Assembly (NCBI GenBank): GCA_022592435.1
Contig: JABYQS010000596.1
Span: forward strand, 1 to 17,410
Length of the DNA: 17,410 nucleotides
Direction: 5' to 3'
Source: Cerioporus squamosus
Taxonomy: Eukaryota; Basidiomycota; Agaricomycetes; Polyporales; Polyporaceae
The notes under the pieces are model-generated. The model saw only the letters and a list, made by a program, of their open reading frames with translations. It made no database searches and was not told the origin of the DNA. Shown one piece after another: positions 8,341 to 16,804 of this stretch. Positions within the stretch are counted from its first letter, which is position 1. Every line of letters begins with the position of its first letter. The position numbers and the translations under genes were made by a program.

Positions 8341-10704
8341 TCACTCCGCGGTCGGAGGGACGCACTGCACGTAGACGGCATACGACCTCTCGAGCTCCTT
8401 CATGCGCTTCTTGACCTTCTTGTCCATCTTGCGCTTCCTGCGCTCCGCCTTGCGCTCCTTGCGGCGCGGGTCCGAGCGGCCATACGCGCCGCCACCGCCA
8501 TACCGGTAGCGGTCGCGCTCGCCCGCCGAGTCGTCCTCGGTGTCCTCCGACTCGGACGGGGACGACACGTCGAAGCGGTCGAACCCAGGGAGGTGCATGT
8601 CGACCGTGCCCGCGAGGCGGCCCGAGCGCCGCTCGCGGCCCTTGTAGAGGATCATTTCGACGCCGCGCGTGCGGAAGAAGGACGCGTTCCAGAGGTCGAT
8701 CACGTCGGCCGCGAGCGTGGACCGCTTCGGCGGGCGGCCGTCGGGCGAGTACTGCGGGACGGGCATCGTGCCTGCCCAGGCCATGCTGAGGTCCTGCGTA
8801 CAGAAAGCCGCATGCCAGTCAGTATGGGACGCTACGATGGACGAGAAAGGAAGAGACAGCGTACGGTCATGAGCCGGATCCAGTCTTCGTGGTACACGTC
8901 GTGCGGCATGAGCACGGCGGGCATGCGCGGCATGTGCTCCAGGAAGTCGTCCATGTCCCCGATCTTCATCATCTCGAACTGGGTATACGGGTGCGCACGG
9001 TTCGGCGGGCGGTTGAAGCCCTCGGGCACGCTGAGCATCTGCTGCTGCTGGGTCGCGTCGAGTGCGACTGAGCCCACACGCGGGGAGGCGTGCGCCCCAA
9101 TGCCCGAGCCGCCGTAAGGGTTTCCGTACGGGGCCTGCCCGCCATACGGAGAGTTGGCTGCGGTTGCATTGGGGTTGGCGTACAGGTTGATGGGAGGGGC
9201 GTATGGACTCGGGCTGGCTGCGCGGCCGATGCCTTGGCCTTCGAGAACGTGGCCGGGAGGATACATACCACCGCCACCAGCAGCTTGATACGGGGAAGCA
9301 GAACGAAGCGGAACTCCACCGCCCCCGTAGGGAGAGGCGGCACGCTGAATTTGAGCACCACCATAGGGCGAGGGACCGCCGTATGGGGAGGCAGCGCGCT
9401 GTATACCTGCAGCCTGGTAGGGCGATGCCGCGCGCTGGATCTGAGCACCACCATAGAGTGAGGGACCACCGTACGGGGAGGCAGCACGCTGCATCCCTGC
9501 AGCCTGGTAAGGAGAGACAGGACGGGGAGCGACAGGTGCAGCGTAGGGAGACGAGGGTCGCGGGGCAATAACAGAGTTTCGGTACGGAGAGACGGGTCGC
9601 GGGAGGACATCGCCTGGACGAGGCGAAGGTGGGTGGTACGCGGCAGACGGAGGGTAGTTACCGCCGGGCGCAGCGGCATACGTCGAGGATGTGTTCGCGC
9701 TGTAGGCCGCAGAAGGGTAGCTGCCGCCCGGCGCAGGCTGGTACGTGCTGGTGGGGCGTTCGCCGTAGAAGGAGCCCTTACGGGGGCGCGGCACCCGATC
9801 CTTCTCGTAGTATTCATCCCGGTCTCGCTCGCGATCGCGCTCCCGCAGACGGTCCTTTTCGCGGCGCTCGAGATCGAGGTCCGCCATCCTGCGCTCGAGG
9901 TCGGCAGCAGCCTGCTTGTCGTACTCGCCAGGGTAGCGACCGTACCCGCTGACTGGGCGCGGACGGTCCCGCTCGCGGTCGCGGTCCCCGCGGCGGTATG
10001 TCTCCCTGTCTTCACGCTCTTCACGCTCGCGTTGGCGCTGGTAGTACTCGTCGTCGTCGTAGCGATCGCGTTCGCGTTCGCGGTCGTATCTATTCGAGCC
10101 GCGGGAGGCGTCGTCCTTGCGGCGCCTGTAGTCCTCATCGCGCCTGGGAGTGGCATGTCGGCAACCGATGGCAAGCACAGGCAGAAGTTAGCACACATAC
10201 CAGTTCCTGTCGTCAGTCCGGCGATTGAACGAGGCAGCAAAGTTCTGTTTCGTGCAGACGTCAACGGTGTGGTCCTATCTCCGACGTGCACGGACGAGGA
10301 TCGCTTACTGCATCGGCCGGGGTAGCGTTCTGGGGGAGCACAGAGGTAGCTTCGGCGGGAATCCACTGGATGCCGCTCACGACACCCTGGGGCGTTTGGT
10401 AGCTGCAGCGTAAGACATGATCGGATGCGCGGCGGATGCGAGAGAAGACACGGAACGCACCTCGCCGCGACGGCTCTGACGACGAGATGAGACGATCAGC
10501 ACAACGGATACCGCGATCGAGACAAAGGAGAACGCACTTGAAGGGATGGTATACGACCTGTCCGTCCGCCCCCACCGTCGTGGTATACGTGATCGAGCCC
10601 GGCTGGATCGTCGCTGCCTGCTGGGGACTCGTCTGCGGGTACGGCGTTGCGTGCTGCATGAGAGGCGACACGGGCGCGGTCGCCCCAGAGACGTATGGAT
10701 TCAT
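8341..10704 (-). CDS. Conserved-looking protein of unknown function with SPYG repeats
   Basis: I do not recognise a named family. Six exons: 10704-10538, 10475-10461 (15 nt), 10402-10309, 10244-10201, 10143-8865 and 8793-8341; introns are 57-71 nt and all phases fit, giving 683 residues. The N-terminus (1-107) is Pro/Gln/Thr-rich and includes VGADGQVVYHPF and SGIQWIPAEA. Residues 108-232 are extremely charged (runs such as RDRERDR and EREEREDRE) and probably helical or disordered. Residues 233-467 are Pro/Ser/Tyr/Gly-rich with RAASPYGG and SPYQAAG repeats. From 468 the sequence looks globular: VPEGFNRPPNRAHPYTQFE, MDDFLEHMPRMPAVL, PHDVYHEDWIRLM, DLSMAWAG, DLWNASFFRTRGVE and YKGRERRSG. A Lys/Arg-rich tail (KERKAERRKRKMDKK) may be a nuclear signal. 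There is no signal peptide or membrane segment. The start at 10704 is the first ATG of the open frame. Confidence 0.85.
9336..9515 (-). repeat. Tandem duplication, 2 x 90 bp, inside the unknown gene
   Basis: Two adjacent 90-bp units (9515-9426 and 9425-9336) each encode 30 residues of the form SPYQAAG-x-Q-RAASPYGGPS-x-YGGAQIQ-RAA (protein residues about 317-376). Comparing 9361-9420 with 9451-9510 gives 8 differences in 60 bases. Degenerate SPYG copies flank the pair. Confidence 0.85.
10461..10475 (-). other. 15-nt microexon of the unknown gene
   Basis: This exon is bounded by CAG upstream and GTGCGT downstream on the minus strand. It adds Ala-Val-Ala-Ala between a split Lys codon and a split Ser codon, so the junction reads HPFKAVAASYQTPQG. 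Skipping it keeps frame (AA joined to C gives Asn), so its inclusion is inferred from the good splice sites. Confidence 0.6.
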
Positions 10705-11156
10705 CTCTTTGGTGGAAGGTCTTGGTGGGCGGGCTCGCTGAGGGTCGGGGTCAGTGTCGGATGTCGTTCCTCAGGCTTTGCAGCGGGCGCGGGACAAATA
10801 TCGATTGTCTGGGTCCTGGGAGGCCTGAAAGCAGGCTGAGGCGGTTATCGCAGCGATGCACGATGATCTATAAGTATTATATATACCCCAGGGTCCGAGA
10901 ACCCGAGTGCCTGCATCGTGGTGGTCGGCGGCAAGATCCAGCTGAGAATTAAGCGACAGCGTGTCTTCGCCCTTTCCGGCCTGCAGGGCGCTGCATACCT
11001 TTTGTCTCGCCATCGTGGCCGGACTCATCGCAACGAAGCCTCAGCGAAGGGCATGAGGCAACGGAGAATGCAAGGCAAGGATCCGAGAGCATAAACACAT
11101 TAAAGGCCGTAGATACATAGTACACCGAGTCCAGTCCAGAGGTCGCGGCAGCACGC
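10705..11156 (-). promoter_or_regulatory. Promoter/leader of the unknown gene, with TATA-like element
   Basis: This gap lies between the SEC22 stop and the start of the unknown gene; both are on the minus strand. An AT-rich island at about 10868-10887 reads TATATATAATAC on the minus strand, some 165-185 bp upstream of the start codon. That is a plausible TATA region in otherwise GC-rich DNA. The part nearest 11156 should also hold the SEC22 3' UTR. No other gene was seen. Confidence 0.45.
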
Positions 11157-12053
11157 TCATGAGAACCGCCAGTAGATGAAGATAATGAGAATGAGAAGGA
11201 CAGCCCCAATAGGTGCATACTGCCGAATCATCGCTTGGATGTTGATATTCCTCGCTGCGCGGCGGTACTTCTCCGACTCAGAGCGTAGCGAGGTGGACAA
11301 ATGGGACATGCCTGGCGGCAGACGGCGGTTGGTCAACGGGGATCCACAGAAACGCGGCGAACAGATAGCACGTACGGTCTAGCGAGTCGCCTCTCCACAG
11401 AAGCTCCTCCATGTTCTTTGTCATGATTCGTGTGACGTCCTGCAGCTCGTCGTTTAGTTTGTTCAGGTGGGAGCCTCCTGCTGCGTTCGCAGTCCGCGTG
11501 TCTTGATAAAGCCGGGTTGTCTTTGACATGAACGTGTCTGGAAGGCACGAGGTGCGGTATGTCGGACGATGGGCCTGCAATTCAGGCGATCAAACTACTC
11601 ACCGAAGCCGACAAATGCGTACGGTTTCCGTACGCTGTCCACCTTCGCGCCATATGATGTCTGGAACTCTTTTGAGAGCTCGTCGAGGTAGGAGAACGCG
11701 AGCTTGCGGGGGTATGACTTGTCGGCGATAGCGAGGTATATGACGTTGTCCGCTATGAGGTAGCTACAACGACATGAGCGCAAGCCAGGTGGCTGAGTTC
11801 GCGAGACTGTACGCACTGTAGGTTGTACTGGCCGCTTTCAATGGTGCAGCGCGGTTCCGAATTGGGACCTATCCTGCGGAAGATGAGCTTCGCTTGCTGC
11901 TTGTGCTCGGACAAGTCTCGTTCTGTCTGCTTGCCATTAACATGACATGACGCGAGAATGAAGTGAGCCGGCGACTCTGACCTCTTCGTCGTCGACGCTG
12001 GCAGCAAGAGGTAGTGCGTCCGAGGCGCGGACAACAAGAGTGGACTTGACCAT
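11157..12053 (-). CDS. SEC22: Vesicle-trafficking R-SNARE Sec22
   Basis: Five exons: 12053-11982, 11926-11817, 11763-11603, 11537-11376 and 11311-11157. The introns are 53-65 nt and all phases match, giving 219 residues, the usual Sec22 length. Sec22 is the longin-type R-SNARE for ER-Golgi anterograde and retrograde fusion. Residues 1-125 form the longin domain (MVKSTLVVRASDALPLAAS, YNLHYLIADNVIYLAIADKSYP, KLAFSYLDELSKEF). The SNARE motif follows: LNDELQDVTRIMTKNMEELL, then WRGDSLDRMS with the zero-layer Arg, then LRSESEKYRRAARNIN. A single C-terminal membrane anchor (APIGAVLLILIIFIYWRF) ends one residue before the stop, as expected for a tail-anchored SNARE. The gene diverges from the MPO1-like gene. 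Confidence 0.97.
11927..11932 (-). other. SEC22: NAGNAG tandem acceptor in SEC22 intron 1
   Basis: The intron 11981-11927 ends AAGCAG on the minus strand. Using CAG (exon from 11926) or AAG (exon from 11929) changes the protein by one Gln after DDEE without altering the frame. CAG is preferred by consensus. Confidence 0.6.
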
Positions 12054-12371
12054 AATGAAGAACCGGAGCGAGTGTACAGTGAACGAGTTGAACAAGCACG
12101 TCGAGGACAGTGACGAAAGGGACTCGGAGGCCGCTGCCAAGTAGAGCACGAGCGTCTGTGCTGGACTACGTGGTGTTGCTCACGTGGTCAAGCCCTAACC
12201 CCAGGAGCACCGGGACGCGATCGGGACGCGTCTGGCCGGAAAGCTCCCGCGAGTCTGGCCAGAAACATATGACATCTTATAGCTGCTCGTCCAAGTAAAG
12301 TCATCACCACCACCGACGCCCACCTCCTCCTCTTATTCTCGCACGTCGAGCTCACCAGTCTCATACGCACC
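12054..12371. promoter_or_regulatory. Divergent promoter SEC22 / MPO1-like
   Basis: Only 318 bp separate the two start codons, so both promoters and leaders lie here and may share elements. A CT-rich stretch (about 12300-12345) precedes the MPO1-like start. No clear TATA box or further gene was seen. Confidence 0.5.
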
Positions 12372-13208
12372 ATGGCCTCCTCCGGTCTGCTCAACGTCAA
12401 GCACCAGGTACGCGTCCTGCTCACCCCGCACCTGCAGGGATGCTCACAAGCTCGCTGTGCGGGTAGCTCACCTTCTACGGGGCGTATCATGATCACCCCG
12501 TCAATGTCGCCATCCATATGATCTTCGTGCCCACCATACTCTGGTTAGCCCTTTGCCAAGGTCGGCTCGCTGCTTCAGACGTCTGACTCGCTGTCATCTA
12601 GGACTAGCCTCGTTCTCGCGACTCGTATCCCCGTCCCCTCCTTCTTCCCAGACGTTCACGCTGTAATCAACGACTACCTCGCTTTCGACTTCAACTGGCC
12701 CGCGCTCTGGGCGTTCACCACTTTGGCATACTACTATGTCTTGGAGCCCACGGCGGCGGTACGTGCTATCCAGTGCGCTCCGCATTCTTCCCTCTCAACA
12801 TGATTGCCTCCGCAGCTCTTGTACACGCCCCAGATGATCCTCACATTGCTCACTTCCGCCGCCTACGCCCACAAGCCCGACTCGTTCAAGCCCGCTCTCC
12901 TCATCCACATCGCCTCCTGGGTCGCTCAGTTCGCGGGCCACTTCCTCGCCGAAGGCCGCTCCCCAGCTCTCCTCGACAACCTCCTTGGCGGTGCGTACTT
13001 CTCCTATCCTCTCCTGTCTCGGCCGCGCGCTGAACCTGTGGACTGACCGCATGTACCACCAACAGCGCTTGTCCTCGCGCCGTTCTTCGTGCACCTTGAG
13101 ATCCTCTTTAAACTTGGCTACAACCCGTCTCTCCAGAAGAGCGTCCATGCCGGGATCACCGAGGAGATCAACAAGATAAAGTCTGGGGAGCAGAAGAAAG
13201 CGCAGTGA
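12372..13208 (+). CDS. MPO1: MPO1/YGL010w-like 2-hydroxy fatty acid dioxygenase (DUF962)
   Basis: Five exons: 12372-12407, 12467-12543, 12602-12758, 12816-12990 and 13066-13208. The introns are 57-75 nt and all phases match, giving 195 residues. Yeast Mpo1 is an ER-membrane, Fe(II)-dependent dioxygenase that shortens 2-hydroxy fatty acids from phytosphingosine breakdown by one carbon (alpha-oxidation). Conserved features seen are the N-terminal LTFYGAYHDHPVNVAIHM-VPTILW block, with His residues at candidate metal-ligand positions, and the second block HIASWVAQFAGHFLAEGRSPAL with His/Glu. Hydrophobic segments lie between and after them (LWAFTTLAYYYVLE, LVLAPFFVHLEILFKLGY). The C-terminus is Lys-rich (KIKSGEQKKAQ), a possible ER-retrieval-like tail. 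The family call is firm; substrate specificity is inferred from yeast. Confidence 0.93.
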
Positions 13209-13489
13209 GCAGTGCACGCGCTCCGTCTTCTCCACCTTGTTCGACCAGGCGAACTACCTTGGCTTGGATCACTCTGCAACGAACTAGACCTCGCTTCAAG
13301 CATGGCTACCCATTGTGTCCCTGATTCTCACCTTCGGACATGCATTGCACTGAACCTCTTTGTATACGTTCATGTCTGTCTATTCTGTACTTGTACTCTA
13401 ATGTACAACATGTATCCAATTTCGACCACGAGCACAACGCTTGTATCGGGATTCCGAAACCGTTAACTTCCTTTACCGTCGACAGCGGC
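13209..13489. other. Convergent 3' intergenic stretch MPO1-like / SDR
   Basis: This holds the two 3' UTRs. Its middle (about 13383-13414) is T/A-rich with four TGTA tetranucleotides in 32 bases on the plus strand, possibly 3'-end processing or RNA-binding-protein signals of the MPO1-like transcript (inference). No gene was recognised. Confidence 0.45.
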
Positions 13490-15169
13490 CTAGACAAGGC
13501 TGGAGGGCGGGGGCAAGACTGGCTCGCCGAGCGGGGTGACGTAGCACGAAGTGAGACCGCCGTCGACCTTAAAGTCGGTGCCGGTCATGTAGCTGCTATC
13601 GTCGCTGGCCACTATATCGCGAGCAAACCATGAAGGTCAGCATGGCATGGAGGGCAGAGCATGAGGCTAGGATGACATACGGAAGAGCGCGCCTTTGGCG
13701 ACTTCGACAGCCTCTCCGAAGCGCCCCATCGGGAGGTGCACCATTCTGCGGTTGCGCTTCTCCTCCGTGTTGAGGAAGTCCATGAGCAGTGCTGTGGAGA
13801 GCAAGGGCATCGGCGATCGACGCAGACAAAGTCAGCAGGGATTACAGGCGAGCGGGGAAGCGAGGCCGCGACTTACGTGTCTTCAAGGGGCCGCTAAGAG
13901 AAGGAAGGAAGAAGAAAGAGCATACGGATCAGCATTTGTTGCGAGGGGGCGGATTCCGACAGAGACGTACGGGCAGATGGAGTTGACGCGGATGCCTTCC
14001 CGGGCGTGGACCATGGCCAACTCGCGCGTCATGGCGAGGACAGCACCCTGGATGGAGAAGCCAAAGGACAAGGCTTAGCTGAGCTCCACGCCGGAGCGAG
14101 AATCAGCGGAGACGTTACCTTCGAGGCGGTGTCTGTGCACCCAAACAACCAGACGCGAAGTCAGCCGTCGTCAGCACGTGTCTCGAAGAGCACACTCGCG
14201 AAGGCGACGGTAGGCGAGAAAGAGAGACACGCACAAGCAAGCTGGGGCGTTGCTGCACCCATGAGCGCGACGAAGCTCGCGGTGTTGATGATGCTCCCTC
14301 CAGTGTGCAGGCCGCGCGACTCGTCGGTGGGGTTGTTGCGCATCGCAAGGATCGCGTACTTGCATCCCCACCAGACGCCCTTGACGTTGATCTGCATCGT
14401 CAGGTCCCAGATGCGCTCCTCCGTGTTCAGCGCATTGTCGTCTTCGGGATGCATGATGCCTATCCGAGCACAGAGCGCGAGTCAGCGGCTGAGCATAGAG
14501 CAAGGAGTTGGTATTGGGCGCGCGGGGGATCCGCCACAGAATGGGGACCGGGGATAGATATACGGGCAAAGGAGGAGATGGTCCAATGAAGCGCACCTGC
14601 GTTGTTGAACTGCACGTCGCGTGTCGGCGAGACGGATGGCATTAAGCAATCAGCAGGAGACGATCGCGCCGCAGAAGGGAGCACGTTGCGAGCAACGACA
14701 GACGTCAGCTCACGCTCGCAAGTATTGCGCACAGCACGGGCAGCAGCGACGCACCATGATGTCGAGGCGGCCGAAGAGTTCGACAGCCTTGTCGACTGCG
14801 GCCTTGACGTCGGCCTCCTTGCCCACATCTGCCTTAATTGCGGCGGCCTTGACGTTCGGGAAGCGCTGCTTGACGAGCGCGAGGGCCTTCTCGGCTGCGG
14901 CGAGGTTGATGTCCACGAGGAGGACGTCTGCACCCTCCTGCGCGAAGAGCAGCGACGACTCGAGCCCGATGCCCCTGTATCGTGTGGCGCGTGTTCAGTG
15001 GGGTGCCTGCATGGTGTGCGGCTGCAGAGCAGGAGGACAATCACGTACGATCCGGCACCGGTGATGAGGGCAGCCTAGGGGCGACACGGCGCGCGTGAGC
15101 TCTCCTGGCTGAATCTCTGCGAGCGATGGCGTATGTGGGTCACACCTTATTCTGAATGCGTCCGGGCAT
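13490..15169 (-). CDS. Short-chain dehydrogenase/reductase (classical SDR), 10 exons
   Basis: Exons: 15169-15146, 15074-15049, 14974-14755, 14609-14597, 14459-14235, 14132-14119, 14047-13971, 13893-13877, 13791-13681 and 13611-13490. All donors are GT and all acceptors YAG with matching phases, giving 282 residues. It is an NAD(P)-dependent oxidoreductase with a classical SDR Rossmann fold. Motifs in order are the cofactor motif ALITGAGSGIG, an acidic residue after beta-2 (LLVDIN, suggesting NAD over NADP), ADVG, FNNAG, INVKGVWWGCKYA, the catalytic Ser block GSIINTASFVALMG, the active site YTASK, then RELAMVHAREGIRVNSICPGPLKT, MGRFGEAVEVAKGALFLASDDSSYMTG and VDGG. The substrate cannot be read from sequence. 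Introns 3, 4 and 5 (145, 137 and 102 nt) are long for this window. The gene points away from the P450 1.6 kb further on. Confidence 0.93.
13877..13893 (-). other. 17-nt microexon encoding PGPLKT of the SDR
   Basis: It follows CTTAG and is followed by GTAAGT. It supplies the end of the Pro codon, then Gly-Pro-Leu-Lys-Thr and one base of the next codon, the conserved PG loop after the active site. The phases on both sides fit exactly. Confidence 0.85.
14119..14132 (-). other. 14-nt microexon encoding the catalytic YTASK motif
   Basis: This exon lies between CACAG (acceptor) and GTAACG (donor from 14118). The Tyr codon is split: T ends exon 5 at 14235 and AC opens this exon; Thr-Ala-Ser-Lys follow. 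Both catalytic residues of YxxxK therefore depend on this exon. Skipping it also breaks frame. Confidence 0.88.
14597..14609 (-). other. 13-nt microexon encoding FNNAG
   Basis: This exon lies between CAG (acceptor, 14612-14610) and GTGCGC (donor from 14596). It contributes Phe-Asn-Asn-Ala and the first base of Gly, the structural NNAG motif of classical SDRs. The flanking introns are 145 and 137 nt. Without it the motif is lost and the frame breaks. Confidence 0.88.
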
Positions 15170-16726
15170 GGTTATTGACTGTTCTTGGGAGTCGGTAGCA
15201 AGATGAAATGGTGGCGATTGCACAATCGAGAGGTGCGTACAGGTGCGTACATACGAGTCATTCCGAGCAAAATGATAAGTCCGCGCTCGGTCCTATCTTC
15301 CGGCTGGCCCATCGATAGGCCCGCGTTCACACTTGAGGAGGCCTCCTGCAGAGACACGGGGGATCGCGGTTGCTGCTTCTGGTCGCGGGTTAGTTGGAAG
15401 TCAGGTGTATGGGGCAATCTGGGACGAGAGCGGCGCATGAGACATGCAACACAGTTCAGCGAGGACTTCGACGGCGGAGATCCTCTAATTCGCCCAGTTT
15501 GATATGTCAGAAAGAAGAGCAGAAAGCGTCAGGCTGGGGACTATGCTGCCAATATATTGTATGAATACTGGGAACATACATGATGATCACTGAGTGGTTC
15601 AACTGAACGTCACGTCCAACCGCGACTCGGGTGCTCGGACGGGGCCGACAGGATATATGCACGGATAGCGCCCGTATGCTTGCGTCTCGACTCCCATGCT
15701 TGTTCCTTGCCCTCCATCATGCACATAGCACGCATACGACACTGGCTTGCTTCCACGTAACAGTATCTCGTCCACGAACGCCCAGAAGACGAAACAAACG
15801 GCGTCATCTCCGGGCGGCATTGAGAACGACCGGAACTGACAACAGTTAGACGGCTTGCTGAAACGTTCCGCTGTAGATTCGGACATGAATGCACTTGAAC
15901 GGAAGGACTTTCAGTGCTAGCGTCCTTCGCAATACAGTCCAGTGTCCAGCTTGCGCCGCAATTAGCATCGCGCCCCAGAATTTTGTGGCGACACGCATGG
16001 GAGGAACGTTCCAGCCCCTTGTCGTCGGCAGCATCCTGGTGAGTGCCACAAGTGATCTTGGTCCTGCGCAGCTGACAGTTGTTATCGGCTCGGCCAGCAA
16101 TGTGGGCCGTATGCGGCGGTTTCCCTCGGACATCTGACAGAGTGGCTGGCGCCCCACGGAGTTTCGTAACGACAGGGCTCAGGTGCCCGGGAAGTGCTTG
16201 TCGAGACTGTTGGACCTTGAATGGGCTCGAGAAGCGAGGGTTGAAACACTCGAATCGCCATTGGCGACCGCAAGACGCATCGGAAGGTCGCAATGTCCGG
16301 CGGCAACGACGAGATATCGACGGTCCGCCTGAGACTCTGCACACAGGGCCATGGACGGATATGTGTTCGCCCTCCCGTCGGATGTGTGTACGCGTTGGGT
16401 TTAGCGGAGGTATGTCGAGATCTGGGAATTTGATGCAGGGCGCCTAGTGCCAGCTCTTTGCTGATCCTCTGTAATTGATGCGTTCTGACAGGGAGATCGA
16501 AATTCCTAGTTCCAAGGCTTCCTAGGCGACGACGATGCGGACACACATTCCCATTCCAGGCAGCGTAACAGACTCCGCGACGCGACCCCGTTCTCTCTTC
16601 TCTTTCCCCTCCTCCATCAACAATCTGCTAGCAGCGGATCATCCGCTCACCCACCCGCACCCAACCACCCTCACCCTTCGCGAGTTCGCACAGCGCCCAC
16701 GCGCCTCGGACTGGGTTCCTGGGCGC
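15170..16726. other. Long stretch without a recognisable gene
   Basis: About 1.6 kb separate the divergent SDR and P450 starts, far more than other spacers here. Open frames exist (for example 735 bases on the minus strand, 16344-15610, and 249 bases on the plus strand, 15889-16137). Their translations are rich in Arg, Ser and Cys without repeated or conserved blocks, and none can be joined by good splice sites into a recognisable protein. No terminal repeats or transposase motifs were seen. It may hold a lineage-specific gene, a decayed gene, or regulatory DNA. Confidence 0.4.
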
Positions 16727-16804
16727 GGATATATGACCCTCTAGTGTGCTCTGCGAGCCGCATCGCCCTCCTCCCCCCTCCCTCCCTCGACCCCGTGTAC
16801 TACT
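16727..16804 (+). promoter_or_regulatory. TATA-like box and CT-rich leader of the P450
   Basis: GGATATATGAC at about 16727-16737 is TATA-like. A strongly pyrimidine-rich run (about 16765-16795, mostly CCTCC units) and the P450 start codon at 16805 follow. The box-to-start distance of about 70 bp fits a short leader. This is a good core-promoter candidate by position and composition. Confidence 0.55.

Noticed and set aside
8290..9117. 275-codon open frame on the plus strand
   Set aside because: It lies antisense to the last exons of the minus-strand unknown gene. Its Arg/Ala/Val/His-rich composition is what the complement of that gene would give, and it lacks conserved blocks.
8969..10366. 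465-codon open frame on the minus strand
   Set aside because: It is in a different frame from the large exon of the unknown gene and crosses its splice sites. Thr/Arg/Pro/Leu-rich shadow translation without motifs.
15610..16344. 244-codon minus-strand open frame between the SDR and P450
   Set aside because: No start context, splice structure or recognisable motif supports it. Composition (Arg, Ser, Cys) resembles random GC-rich frames. Left as an open question in the spacer entry, not called a gene.
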